64,000 nt of DNA from Paraburkholderia sp. PGU19. Lineage in GTDB: Bacteria; Pseudomonadota; Gammaproteobacteria; Burkholderiales; Burkholderiaceae. Shown here piece by piece: positions 18,566 to 27,377 of the stretch. Location: assembly GCF_013426915.1 (NCBI RefSeq), contig NZ_AP023181.1:1612001-1676000 (forward strand). Direction: 5' to 3'. The notes under the pieces are model-generated. The model ran no database searches, was not told where the DNA came from, and saw only the letters and a list, made by a program, of their open reading frames with translations. A program made the translations under genes and the position numbers. Every line of letters starts with the position of its first letter. Positions within the stretch are counted from its first letter, which is position 1.

Positions 18566-19132
18566 GATGAACCCTCGCATTCAGTTGGTATTGCTCAAGC
18601 TGCGATGAGTTGCAGCGCCTTGTCACCTACCACCTTGCACGGCTGGCACATCGGCAGACTACCAAACGGCGCGAGCCAGTTTGCTAAATAATGTTAGTGA
18701 AATTTCGATCGCATGAAGCGCATTTTTAATGCCTTCGCTTTCGAGTGCTTTCACGACTTGACAATTGCTAAAAGTTTTCAAGCAATGAATCTCCTATAGT
18801 ACGGAAATTCAAAAGGCAGCAATCAGGGAGAATCGGCACTTCACATTCGTTTCCGGAATGATGAAAGAGAGGCTTACAAAGTCTTGCATGCCAATTTACA
18901 AATCGAACGGGGTGAAGTACGACAGCAACATGACAGCGGGAGGAGACCAACCAGCACCTCCTGACCGGGCGCGCACCACGATCTGACAATCTTTAAATGA
19001 TTCTATTGCGCCCTCTTTTTATACTGTCCCTCTCAATTGTTGAAAAACGTTGATGCCAGATGGCGATTCGCGGGCAAACGGGGTAAGTCGGCGCAGTGGA
19101 TCTGAATCGTCGTTGCATATCGAGGGATCGGA
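18566..19132. other. AT-rich intergenic stretch in the accessory island
   Basis: About 570 bases with clearly lower GC than the rest of the window, especially 18700-19060. It contains several T- and A-rich runs and one short candidate gene at 18858-18986. No transposase remnant, tRNA or clear promoter pair could be identified. Confidence 0.5.
18858..18986 (+). CDS. Possible 42-residue small protein
   Basis: The frame from the double ATG at 18858 reads MMKERLTKSCMPIYKSNGVK, then YDSNMTAGGDQPAPPDRARTTI and a stop. It lies alone in an AT-rich stretch of the island. There is only a poor ribosome-binding site and no family recognised. The basic N-terminus and a proline-rich tail are all that can be described. 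It may be chance. Confidence 0.2.
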   Translation: MMKERLTKSCMPIYKSNGVKYDSNMTAGGDQPAPPDRARTTI

Positions 19133-19530
19133 TGTTTTTCAGACCAGGCACCACGCGGATTCCTTTCAAGACGGGCAAACGCGCGCGTAAACGCAACGGC
19201 TATCCGCAGCGAATCGAACTCCATCCTGCGACCGATTCGCACGCACGCGCGGCAACCGAGGCGTATGCGGATTCGTGTGCGTCCGAGATGCCTTGGCTGG
19301 CCGAGTGGCTGCGTGATTCCGGGGCTGGCGGCAATGTGGGTCTGACGCATTGTGCGTCGACGGTTCGCCGCGTGTTCGGCCTCGCGCAGGAATGGGCGGC
19401 ACGCGAGCCGGACTACGCGCATGCCGCTTGGGAACATGTGCGGCTTCATCTCGAGGCGGCGCTGACTGCGCATCTGCGGTCGAAAGATACTGGTGACGAC
19501 GTGGTGGCCTTGAACGGTGTGCAGGCATAA
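19133..19530 (+). CDS. Hypothetical protein upstream of a kinase remnant
   Basis: The frame from ATG 19133 (MFFRPGTTRIPFK; an alternative upstream in-frame start is at 19096) gives 132 residues. The second half looks helical (MPWLAEWLRDSG; FGLAQEWAAREPDYAHAAWE). No known domain was recognised. It is 20 bases upstream of a truncated histidine kinase in a different frame and may be a fragment of an island gene joined there by rearrangement. Codon usage is typical of the genome. Confidence 0.4.
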
Positions 19531-19550
19531 GCGCTTGCTCCGTTGGCCCG

Positions 19551-20057
19551 ATGAATGATTTCTCGGTGAGCCTCGTCGAACTCATGATCGACGCAAGCGA
19601 TGAAGTGTGGCCGCAGGCGCAAGCCAGGCACATTCGTCTCGAAGCCGCGTACGACGAACAGGGCGACGGCCACTGGATCAACGCGGACCGCTCGCTGATG
19701 ACGCGCGCGCTCGTCAACATCCTGAACAACGCGGTGAAATACAGTCCGCCCGAAACGCGTATTACGTGCACTGTCGCGCAGGATAAACCTGCGTCGGGCG
19801 AATGGCCGGCACGCGTGCGCTGCACGGTCCGCGACGAAGGCTACGGGATGTCGGCCGAAAACCAGGCACATCTATTCGAGCGGTTTCAGCGCTTTCACGA
19901 AGTCGAACGGCCTGAGGCCACGGGTACGGGGCTCGGCATGGCGTTCGTGAAAGCCGTCGTGACTCGGCACGGCGGCGACGTGCATGTGGAAAGCGCGCTG
20001 GGGCACGGCACGGCGTTCACGATCACGCTGCCCGCGCTCGACGAGACAAACGCTTGA
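19551..20057 (+). pseudogene. Histidine kinase remnant, ATPase domain only
   Basis: The 168 residues cover only the HATPase_c domain: N box (NILNNAVKYSPPETRI), G1 (VRDEGYGMS), F box (LFERFQRF) and G2 (GTGLGMAFVKAVV). The dimerisation/phosphoacceptor helix and any sensor domain are absent, and the region just upstream (TAA at 19528-19530 and the preceding frame) does not supply them. No response regulator is adjacent. It is best read as the 3' remnant of a sensor kinase gene whose front part was lost at the right edge of the accessory island. Confidence 0.7.
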
Positions 20058-20113
20058 ACAACTCGAACGCTCCATGCGCACATGAATCTGTATTCGATCG
20101 AAGCGAGAAGAAC

Positions 20114-20716
20114 GTGAAGAAGACGCTATGTTGTGCTGCCGTCGTTGTCGTGAGCGTGGCGGGCCTCGCAGGATGCGCAGGCGTGACGACGGACGTGCAG
20201 GTGTCGGGAACACCTGTCGTGCTGCAGGGCGAGCGCACGTATGCGATCGTGCAGACGCCGTCGCAGGAAACGGGCGCCGCCCGCGAGCAGTACGAGGCGC
20301 TGATTCACAGCGAGCTAGGCAATTACGGGCTTGTCGATCGAGCGGCAAAGCACGCGAATTACATGCTCTCGCTCGCGTACGATACGCGGCCGGCCGCCGT
20401 CGGCGTGATGGCGGGCGACTGCGCGGACTCGGCCTGCAACGGCGTTGCGAAGCCAGGCTTTTCGCTCTTTGGCCGCGAGTATCAGCATTCGATGACCTTG
20501 CGCCTCTTCGACGCCGCGACCGGCAAGGAAGTCTACAAGGTCACCGCGACGAGCCACGACCGCAATGCCGACGCACTGCATCCCATTCCATGGCTCGTCA
20601 AAAGCGCGTTTGCGCAGTTTCCGTTTGCCGGATACGGAAGCTGGCGCGTGAAACTGCGCAACGGCGAAGCGGCGGGCAGGCCCGAAGTGGTCACAGTGAA
20701 GCAGATCGACAAATGA
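20114..20716 (+). CDS. DUF4136-like lipoprotein
   Basis: From GTG 20114 the product is 200 residues with a lipoprotein signal (AVVVVSVAGLAGC, Cys21). The body begins TTDVQVSGTPVVLQGERTYAI and has the pattern of DUF4136 envelope lipoproteins, including a late MTLRLFDAATGKEVYKVTA segment. An in-frame TTG at 20054 overlaps the kinase remnant but would bury the signal peptide, so it is not preferred. Predicted to be anchored in the envelope; function unknown. Confidence 0.75.
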   Translation: MKKTLCCAAVVVVSVAGLAGCAGVTTDVQVSGTPVVLQGERTYAIVQTPSQETGAAREQYEALIHSELGNYGLVDRAAKHANYMLSLAYDTRPAAVGVMAGDCADSACNGVAKPGFSLFGREYQHSMTLRLFDAATGKEVYKVTATSHDRNADALHPIPWLVKSAFAQFPFAGYGSWRVKLRNGEAAGRPEVVTVKQIDK

Positions 20717-20729
20717 CCTGCCGCAGCGC

Positions 20730-21515
20730 TTACGCCTCGGGCTTGTTCCTGAATGCCGCCTCGCCAGCGTCCGATACCTCGACCCACTTCTTGTCCGGCG
20801 GCGCGTCGTCGACATAGCTGTCGTGCCAGTTCCACCACTTGTAGGTCGGCGTCTGCGGATAGCCTTCGGGCGAATCTTCCCAGACCTCTTGCCGGCCTAG
20901 CGGTGTGATGTCGAGATAGTTCCACGTGCCGCCCATCTGCTCGTCGCCGCGATTGTTGATGAAGTAGGTGCGGAATACCCGGTTGCCGTCGCGATAGAAC
21001 ACGTTCGTGCCGTGCCATTCGCCGACGCCGAAGTCGGTATCGAAGCTGTCCGTGATCGTGAACCACGGAATCTGCCAGCCCATGCGCGCCTTCAATCGCT
21101 CGATGTCCGCCTGAGGCGCGCGCGAGACGAAAACGAGCGTCGTATCGCGGGCGTTCAGGTGGGCAATATGAGCGACCTGATCGGCCACCATCGAGCAGCC
21201 GCGGCACGCGTGCTCGGGCCAGCCGAACACGCCCGGTTCATAGAACGCGCGATACACGATCAGTTGACGCCGGCCGTTGAACAGGTCGAACAGACTGAGC
21301 TTGCCCGATGGCCCTTCGAATGCGTAGGTCTTGTCGACGGCCAGCCACGGCATGCGGCGGCGCTCGGCGGCGAGCGCGTCGCGGGCGCGCGTGTGGGCTT
21401 TTTCCTTCACGAGCAATTGCTCGCGCGCGGTTTCCCATTCCTGCGGCGATACGACGGACGGGGTCCGCATCGCCCGTTGTCCGCTCTTGCTTCCGTTCTC
21501 GTCTGATGTAGTCAT
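20730..21515 (-). CDS. DUF899 family thioredoxin-like protein
   Basis: This 261-residue protein has the DUF899 layout: VSPQEWETAREQLLVKEKAHTR near the N-terminus, then RRRMPWLAVDKTYAFEG, a CxxC-like site in EHACRGCSMVADQ, and a conserved ending (TYFINNRGDEQMGGTWNYLD). DUF899 proteins have a thioredoxin-like fold; the enzymatic role is not established. AGGAGG precedes ATG 21515. It stands alone and is convergent with the lipoprotein gene (13-base gap). Confidence 0.88.
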   Translation of the reverse strand: MTTSDENGSKSGQRAMRTPSVVSPQEWETAREQLLVKEKAHTRARDALAAERRRMPWLAVDKTYAFEGPSGKLSLFDLFNGRRQLIVYRAFYEPGVFGWPEHACRGCSMVADQVAHIAHLNARDTTLVFVSRAPQADIERLKARMGWQIPWFTITDSFDTDFGVGEWHGTNVFYRDGNRVFRTYFINNRGDEQMGGTWNYLDITPLGRQEVWEDSPEGYPQTPTYKWWNWHDSYVDDAPPDKKWVEVSDAGEAAFRNKPEA

Positions 21516-21546
21516 GGCGCTTGCGACCTCCTGATTTGAACAAGTT

Positions 21547-21572
21547 GCCGCGCCTCGGGGATGAGGCGCGGC
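21547..21572. terminator. Perfect 10-base hairpin upstream of the DUF899 gene
   Basis: GCCGCGCCTC-GGGGAT-GAGGCGCGGC forms a perfect stem between the DUF6622 gene (stop at 21710) and the DUF899 start (21515), both on the minus strand. No T-tract follows on either strand, so it is either a weak terminator or a leader structure of the DUF899 mRNA. Confidence 0.45.
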
Positions 21573-21709
21573 TTCGTTGGTTGTTCATCGCGCGTTGCTT
21601 GCCGTGAGACAGTCTGGACCCGGAAAGCGAACGCTGGGAGTAACAAGTTTGGCGATATTTCTTTTGAGTTGCGGATTGCAACGGACGTGCCCGCTTCCCG
21701 GATTCCCCC

Positions 21710-22234
21710 TTACGTGCCTTGAGAGCATGTCCGGAGAATGCGGCGCGCGCTCATGGCTCGCCAGTAGGTCAGGAAGCGTCCGGCGAACATGCCTGCAACG
21801 GCACCCGATACAGCTGCACTGATCAACATATACGTGCCGAGCGAAGTGAGACTGGTTGCCGTCGCCAGTTCTACGCCGAGCCAGAACTTGGCCGCGAAGG
21901 TGATGACGATCAGCGCCAGCGGCAGCATGGAACCCGGCAGCATCACAGTGTTCGCGATCGGATCGACGATGAAGCGCGTGCGGCTCGCCATGAACACGCC
22001 ACCCAGGACGCCCGCCAGCGCGGCGACCACCCATACGATCGCGTCGGCCCAACCCGTCAGCGGGTCTGTCACCAGGTGCGCAATGCCCCAGACCGCGAAG
22101 ACGAGCGGCACGATGGCCAGGCGGGAAAGCGGCGCGGTGCCGCTGTTCATGGCCTTGAATCCGCGCGAAAGCAGGTAGACGAGCAACACCCAAACCCAGA
22201 TGGGCGTGCCGTGAATGATGGCTGCGAGTGACAT
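21710..22234 (-). CDS. DUF6622 family membrane protein
   Basis: This 174-residue protein has about five hydrophobic segments and begins MSLAAIIHGTPIWVWVLLVY, the usual start of this uncharacterised inner-membrane family. A conserved small-residue segment VVAALAGVLGGVFMASR lies in the middle. GGAG precedes the ATG. It stands alone and no function can be assigned. Confidence 0.8.
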   Translation of the reverse strand: MSLAAIIHGTPIWVWVLLVYLLSRGFKAMNSGTAPLSRLAIVPLVFAVWGIAHLVTDPLTGWADAIVWVVAALAGVLGGVFMASRTRFIVDPIANTVMLPGSMLPLALIVITFAAKFWLGVELATATSLTSLGTYMLISAAVSGAVAGMFAGRFLTYWRAMSARRILRTCSQGT

Positions 22235-22590
22235 GGTGATCTCCTTCAGACGAATGCGTCAGACGAAATGTTTTCGGATCGGTGATGACGGACTGCACTT
22301 TCGAATGATCTGCATCGTATAGGCGGGGAATTAGCGAAGAATGAGGGCGCGTGCTTCGGCAGAAATCACGCCCGATTCGGGCGGAAGCAGGCGAAAAGCG
22401 GCGGCGCGATAAAAAATCTCTCGAACGGCTGTTGTATCGAGTGGATTTTGCGGGAACGGGCGGGCTGCAAATTTTGGCTATCAGGGCGCGCGAATACGAT
22501 CGATACAACCTTGCAAAGCAGCCCAAGGCCAAATCCGGATGGCGAAAACGTCCATCCCCGAGCGCGAGCCCACTCTTCAAGCTGACGACC
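22235..22590. other. Divergent intergenic region
   Basis: This 356-base gap separates the DUF6622 gene and the rightward binding-protein gene and should hold both promoters. An in-frame upstream extension of the binding-protein reading frame (from 22354) lacks signal-peptide character and is not considered coding. No confident promoter or operator was recognised. Confidence 0.4.
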
Positions 22591-23727
22591 ATGCAAACAC
22601 TTCGACCCCTATCGCTTCTGACGCTCACCGCGCTTGCATTGCAGCCGCTCGCGGCGCATGCGGATCTCACTGTGAAGATCGGACAGGTTTCGCCTTTGAC
22701 GGGCGAACTGTCGCACATCGGCAAAGACGACGAAAACGGCGTGCGCCTCGCGATCGAGGATCTGAACAGCCGGAAGATCCGCATCAATGGACAGAGCGTG
22801 ACGTTCGTCCTCGATTCGCAGGACGATGCAGCCGATCTGAAAACAGCCGTGACCGTCGCGCAAAAGCTGATCGACGACGGCGTAGCGGGCGTCGTCGGGC
22901 ATGCGAATTCGGGCACGTCGATTCCGGCATCGAAAATCTATTCGGATGCAGGCGTGCCGATGATCACCGAGTCCGCTACTAATCCGAAACTGACGCAGCA
23001 AGGCTTCACCAACGTGTTCCGCATGGTTGCCAACGACGTGCGACAGGGCACGGTGATCGCCACGTATCTGGTTCACGATCTCGGCGCGCGCAAAATCGCG
23101 ATCGTCGACGACCGCACGGCATACGGGCAAGGTCTTGCCGACGAGGTCGAAAAGGCGGTCAAGGCGGCGGGCGGCAACGTGGTCGCACGCGAATACGGCA
23201 CCGACAAGACGACCAACTGGATGGCGATCCTCACGACCATCAAGAGCCGTCAACCGGACGGCATCGCGTTCACGGGTGGCGACACGCAGGCCGCCGCCTT
23301 CGTGCAGCAGGCGCAGAAGCTTGGGCTAAAGGTCAAGTTCGTTGCAGGCGATGAAGCGTGCACGCCGCAGTTCATCAAGCTGGCGGGCACGTCGATGAGC
23401 AGCGACACGTACTGCACGCTGGCAGGCGTGCCGCCTGCAAAAATGCCGCAAGGACCGGAGTTCTTCAAACGCTATGAACAGCGTTTCGGCGTGCCTGTGC
23501 AGTTGTACGCGCCGTACGCGTACGACGCGGTGATCGCCCTGGCAAATGCGATGCAGGCGGCGGGATCGACCGATCCGAAAGCCTATCTGCCGAAGCTGCG
23601 CGCGGCGAAGCTCGACGGCGTCACGGGTCCGATCCAGTTCGACGAGAAAGGCGATATCCGTAACGGCGCGATTACCGTTCGGCAGTTCGATCAGGGCAAC
23701 TGGACCGACCGCTCCGTCGTGCGATAA
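22591..23727 (+). CDS. Branched-chain-amino-acid-type periplasmic binding protein (LivJ/LivK-like)
   Basis: ATG 22591 gives 378 residues with a signal peptide (LTALALQPLAAHA) followed by the family opening DLTVKIGQVSPLTGELSHIG. Later family segments include VAGVVGHANSGTSIPASKIY and YAPYAYDAVIALANAM. It is a type I periplasmic binding protein of the LivJ/amide-urea group. No permease or ATPase lies nearby. It converges with an Lrp regulator next to diaminopropionate ammonia-lyase, so an unusual amino acid or its derivative is a reasonable guess for the ligand. Confidence 0.88.
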   Translation: MQTLRPLSLLTLTALALQPLAAHADLTVKIGQVSPLTGELSHIGKDDENGVRLAIEDLNSRKIRINGQSVTFVLDSQDDAADLKTAVTVAQKLIDDGVAGVVGHANSGTSIPASKIYSDAGVPMITESATNPKLTQQGFTNVFRMVANDVRQGTVIATYLVHDLGARKIAIVDDRTAYGQGLADEVEKAVKAAGGNVVAREYGTDKTTNWMAILTTIKSRQPDGIAFTGGDTQAAAFVQQAQKLGLKVKFVAGDEACTPQFIKLAGTSMSSDTYCTLAGVPPAKMPQGPEFFKRYEQRFGVPVQLYAPYAYDAVIALANAMQAAGSTDPKAYLPKLRAAKLDGVTGPIQFDEKGDIRNGAITVRQFDQGNWTDRSVVR

Positions 23728-23733
23728 GACGCG

Positions 23734-24213
23734 TCATTCGTCGACGATATCGACGGGCACGCCCAGGCCCACTTTCACGCGGCTCATGCTCACCAGCGTC
23801 TTGAAGCGTTTGACGTTGTTGTTGGAAAAGAAGAGTTGCCGCGTGAGTTCGGTGTACTGGTCCATGTTGCGCACCGTCATCACCAGCACGAAGTCCCATT
23901 CGCCCGCGACGTAGTAGCACTGCTGGATCTGCGGACACTGCGCGAAAGTGCGCTTCATCGCGTCCAGCAGATCGATCTGCTCGCTCTCGACTTCGACGTT
24001 CGCGACGATGGTGAGCGGGTAATCCACTTTCTCCGGCGCGACGATGGCCGAGTAGCGGTCGATCACCCCTTCATCCGCGAGACGGCGCAATCTCCGGTTG
24101 ACGGCGGCCGTCGACAGATTGACCCGCACACCGAGTTCAGTCTGGGGAATCTGCGCGTCGCGCTGGACTTCCATCAGAAGTTTGCGGTCGAAGTTGTCGA
24201 GTTGGGTAGCCAT
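23734..24213 (-). CDS. Lrp/AsnC-family transcriptional regulator
   Basis: From ATG 24213 (MATQLDNFDRKLLMEVQ) the product has 159 residues, the usual length. The helix-turn-helix (IPQTELGVRVNLSTAAVNRRLRRL) is followed by the RAM ligand-binding domain with VAGEWDFVLVMTVRNMDQY. It is divergent from the diaminopropionate ammonia-lyase gene (176-base gap), so it is probably its regulator, responding to an amino acid. Its stop is 6 bases from that of the convergent binding-protein gene. Confidence 0.92.
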   Translation of the reverse strand: MATQLDNFDRKLLMEVQRDAQIPQTELGVRVNLSTAAVNRRLRRLADEGVIDRYSAIVAPEKVDYPLTIVANVEVESEQIDLLDAMKRTFAQCPQIQQCYYVAGEWDFVLVMTVRNMDQYTELTRQLFFSNNNVKRFKTLVSMSRVKVGLGVPVDIVDE

Positions 24214-24389
24214 GGTTTTCGCGTTGGGGCCGTAGTGTGAGAGATATTTTTGCACGATAAGGCCGAACTTCGAGACTTTATTGATGGTGTCGCGCAATAT
24301 CATTTCATCTGGGCTTTGCGCGCAAACACGCTTTCACCCAGTTTTGATCAACGGACCTTCGAGCGGTCCGATTTCTGGAGCAACAACGG

Positions 24390-25610
24390 ATGCTGATCTC
24401 CAATCCTCGCGCTATTCACGTCGCCTACCCGGACACGCTGCGGACCATTCTCAACGTCGAGTCGGCGGATCAAAGCCGCGCATGGTTGTCGGGCTGGGAA
24501 CTCATCAGCCATGAAGCCACGCCATTGTGGGAACTGCCAGACGCAGCTTCGCAACTGAGCATCGCGCGTCTGTGCGTCAAGGACGAGTCGTTCCGCTCGC
24601 CGCTGGGCAGCTTCAAGGCGTTGGGCGCGCCGATCGCGTTGATGCGTCTCGTCACGCGTCTATGGCATACGCACGACATCGAGCCGCAGGCGCTCATCGA
24701 AGGACACTATGCGCAGATGCTCGCGAATCTCACTGTCGTCAGCGCGACGGACGGCAATCACGGCAAGGCGCTCGCGGCCGCAGCGCAGAGCATCGGTTGT
24801 CATTGCGTGATCGTGCTGCACGCGAACGTCAGCGCCGAGCGGGAACAGGCGATTGCCGCGTATGGCGCGCGCATCGTCCGCATTGCGGGCAACTACGACG
24901 AGTCGGTCGAACACGCGGCGACGCTCGCGAAGAACAACGGCTGGCATGTGGTCTCGGACACGTCGTACGACGGCTATGAAGCGATTCCGCGCGACGTCAT
25001 GCAGGGCTACGGCACGATTGCCGCTGAAGTCATCGAGCAATCCACGGATGAGCCTGCGTTCACGCATGTCTTCTTGCAAGGCGGCGTGGGCGGACTTGCG
25101 GCGGGCGTCGCGAGTTATCTTTGGGAGCGCGCTGGCGCGCAAAGGCCGCGCTTCATCGTCGTCGAACCGCGTCAGGCGGACTGCCTGTATCAGAGCGCTA
25201 TCGCCGGACACGCAGCGCGAGCGACGGGATCGGTTGATTCCGTGATGGCGGGTCTCGCCTGCGGCGAAACATCGCCGCTCGCGTGGAAGATCCTGGAGCA
25301 ATGCATCGACGATTTCATGCTGATCGATGACGACGACGCAGTCGATGCAATGCGCCGCCTCGCAAACGGCGCGGGCGATGACGTGCCGCTCGTCGCCGGT
25401 GAATCGGGCGCAGCGGGTTTCGCGGGACTTTGCGCATTGATGCGAAATGGCGAACTCGCGCGCGCGGCAGGCCTGGATCGCAACGCACGCGTGCTCGTCA
25501 TCAACACGGAAGGCGCGACGGCGCCCGCCGCTTATGAGCAGTTCGTCGGCGAGTCTGCGCAAGCCGTGGCCGCGCGTCAGCAGGCGTGGCTGCAAGGCTG
25601 CGTCCGCTAA
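24390..25610 (+). CDS. dpaL: Diaminopropionate ammonia-lyase
   Basis: This 406-residue fold-type II PLP enzyme has its Schiff-base lysine in SPLGSFKALGAP (Lys76), the ATDGNHGKALA phosphate-site region and the QGGVGGLAAG glycine loop. The order and sequence match diaminopropionate ammonia-lyase (E. coli YgeX), which converts 2,3-diaminopropionate to pyruvate and two ammonia. The start ATG 24390 has GGAG upstream. The M20 amidohydrolase follows at 37 bases, a pairing also seen as ygeX-ygeY in E. coli. Probably controlled by the divergent Lrp regulator. Confidence 0.92.
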   Translation: MLISNPRAIHVAYPDTLRTILNVESADQSRAWLSGWELISHEATPLWELPDAASQLSIARLCVKDESFRSPLGSFKALGAPIALMRLVTRLWHTHDIEPQALIEGHYAQMLANLTVVSATDGNHGKALAAAAQSIGCHCVIVLHANVSAEREQAIAAYGARIVRIAGNYDESVEHAATLAKNNGWHVVSDTSYDGYEAIPRDVMQGYGTIAAEVIEQSTDEPAFTHVFLQGGVGGLAAGVASYLWERAGAQRPRFIVVEPRQADCLYQSAIAGHAARATGSVDSVMAGLACGETSPLAWKILEQCIDDFMLIDDDDAVDAMRRLANGAGDDVPLVAGESGAAGFAGLCALMRNGELARAAGLDRNARVLVINTEGATAPAAYEQFVGESAQAVAARQQAWLQGCVR

Positions 25611-25647
25611 CCGGCGCACCCGAATCCCAGCGACAAGGACAACCGAT

Positions 25648-26817
25648 ATGGAAAGCACGCTGCAAGGACAATTGAAGAACTGGCGCCGGCATTTGCATCA
25701 GTATCCCGAGACGGGTTTCGAAGAGGTCAACACGTCCGACTATGTCGCGAACATTCTTGCGACTTTGGGGCTCGACGTGCATCGCGGCATCGGCGGAACA
25801 GGGTTGGTTGCGAATCTGACGGTTGGCGACGGCAAGCGCGCGATCGGACTGCGCGCCGACATGGACGCGCTGAACATCACCGAGCACGCGACTGCGCGCG
25901 CGCACGCATCGCGTACGCCGGGAAAGATGCACGCGTGCGGACACGACGGACATATGTCGATGATTCTCGGTGCAGCGCGGCTACTTGCCGAGCGCCGCGA
26001 TTTCAACGGTACGGTGCGCTTCATCTTCCAGCCTGCGGAAGAACATGGACGCGGCGCGAAAGCGATGATGGCGGATGGACTGTTCGAACGTTTTCCCGTC
26101 GATGCCATTTTCGGCGCACACAATATGCCCGGCATGCGTGCAGGCACATTTGCGACGCGCGCGGGCGGCATCATGGCGAGCGAAGATAACTTCGTCATTC
26201 ACGTCAAGGGACGCGGCACGCACGCGGCGCGTCCGCATATGGGCAACGATCCCATTGTGATCGCATCGCAGATCGTGCTCGCATTGCAGACGATCGTGTC
26301 GCGTAATCTCGATCCGGGTCTGCAAGCGGTGGTTTCCTGCACGGAGTTCATGACGGATGGGCTGAGAAACGTGATCCCGTCGAACGTCGTGATCAAAGGT
26401 GATACCCGCAGTTATTCGCGTGAAGTGCAAACGCTGCTCGAAACGCGAATGCGCGAAGTGAGCGAAGGCCTCTGTCGGGCGCACGGTGCGGATTGCACTT
26501 TCGAATACACGCACGAATTTGCGCCGACGGTGAACTCGGAACAATGTGTCGATGTGGCGGTGAACGCAGCGCGCAATATCGCGGGTGCGGAAAACGTCGA
26601 CGGCAACGTGCCGCCAATGATGATCTCCGAAGACTTCGGTGCGTTTTTGCAGGCCGTTCCCGGTAACTTCATCTTCATTGGTAATGGCGACGCGGCAGAG
26701 AAGGGCGGCGTACCGCTGCACAACGCAACTTACGATTTCAACGACGATATTCTGCTGACAGGCGCGCGATATTTCGCGGAGCTTGCGCGTCTCGAACTGC
26801 CTGTAGAGCAGGCATAA
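25648..26817 (+). CDS. M20-family amidohydrolase (hippurate hydrolase-like)
   Basis: This 389-residue enzyme has the metal-site motifs of the M20D amidohydrolases: GLRADMDALNI, MHACGHDGHMSMI, QPAEEHGRGAKAM and the dimerisation-domain GRGTHAARPHMG. It hydrolyses N-acyl amino acids or related amides in the cytoplasm. AAGGA precedes ATG 25648, 37 bases after dpaL, so the two are an operon. Inference: it may release 2,3-diaminopropionate from an N-acyl form, which the lyase then degrades. Confidence 0.9.
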   Translation: MESTLQGQLKNWRRHLHQYPETGFEEVNTSDYVANILATLGLDVHRGIGGTGLVANLTVGDGKRAIGLRADMDALNITEHATARAHASRTPGKMHACGHDGHMSMILGAARLLAERRDFNGTVRFIFQPAEEHGRGAKAMMADGLFERFPVDAIFGAHNMPGMRAGTFATRAGGIMASEDNFVIHVKGRGTHAARPHMGNDPIVIASQIVLALQTIVSRNLDPGLQAVVSCTEFMTDGLRNVIPSNVVIKGDTRSYSREVQTLLETRMREVSEGLCRAHGADCTFEYTHEFAPTVNSEQCVDVAVNAARNIAGAENVDGNVPPMMISEDFGAFLQAVPGNFIFIGNGDAAEKGGVPLHNATYDFNDDILLTGARYFAELARLELPVEQA

Positions 26818-26899
26818 AAGCTGCCCGTAAGACACAGTAAGGACGCCGTTTGAATCGTTGCGCCGGAAAACACTCTCACTTTATTTGGGGGAGTGTTTG

Positions 26900-27310
26900 A
26901 TGAAAAAAGCTGTATCTGTATTGTTGCTTGCTGCTTCGTGTGTCGTTGCTCAAACTCAGGCGTTCGCTCAATACTCGCCGGGCGATGACGGCGGTCCGGG
27001 CCGTCATCCCGCTGCCGACGAGCGCGGCGGCCCCGATGGTGGCCCTGGTGGTCCCGGCGGTCCGCAGCACGCTGGTGGCCCGGTTCGCGCGGATGCATCG
27101 CATCGTCCGGTGCCGCACCGCGACTGGCATCGCGGCGACCGCTTGCCGCCTGACTATCGCGGTCCGCAATATGTCGTCGACGACTGGCGTGGATATGATC
27201 TTCAGCCGCCGCCGTCGGGTTATCAATGGGTCCAGGTCAATGGCGACTTCGTGCTCGCCGCGATTGCGACGGGCGTGATTTCGAGCATCCTGCTCGCGCC
27301 GCATCGTTGA
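26900..27310 (+). CDS. RcnB-family periplasmic protein
   Basis: This 136-residue protein has a signal peptide (AASCVVAQTQAFAQ), a Gly/Pro/His-rich middle (GGPGGPGGPQHAGG) and the C-terminal RcnB pattern RGPQYVVDDWRGYDLQPPPSGY followed by a hydrophobic turn. RcnB proteins are periplasmic and in E. coli affect nickel/cobalt homeostasis; the His-rich linker would fit metal binding but this is not shown. The start ATG 26900 has a purine-rich GGGGGAG upstream. A terminator follows. Confidence 0.85.
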   Translation: MKKAVSVLLLAASCVVAQTQAFAQYSPGDDGGPGRHPAADERGGPDGGPGGPGGPQHAGGPVRADASHRPVPHRDWHRGDRLPPDYRGPQYVVDDWRGYDLQPPPSGYQWVQVNGDFVLAAIATGVISSILLAPHR

Positions 27311-27318
27311 TCCATGAA

Positions 27319-27345
27319 AAATGCCGCCCATTGTGGGCGGCATTT
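27319..27345. terminator. Bidirectional terminator between rcnB-like gene and sensor kinase
   Basis: AAATGCCGCCCA (27319-27330) and TGGGCGGCATTT (27334-27345) form a perfect 12-base stem with a 3-base loop. T-runs on the right and A-runs on the left make it usable from both strands, serving the convergent RcnB and histidine kinase genes. Confidence 0.88.
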
Positions 27346-27377
27346 CGTTTAGACGCTGCGTGAGAGAAGAAGCGCCG

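Noticed and set aside
21585..22916. A 443-codon minus-strand frame crossing the DUF6622 gene and the start of the binding protein
   Set aside because: It runs over two recognised genes and an intergenic region in a non-coding frame.
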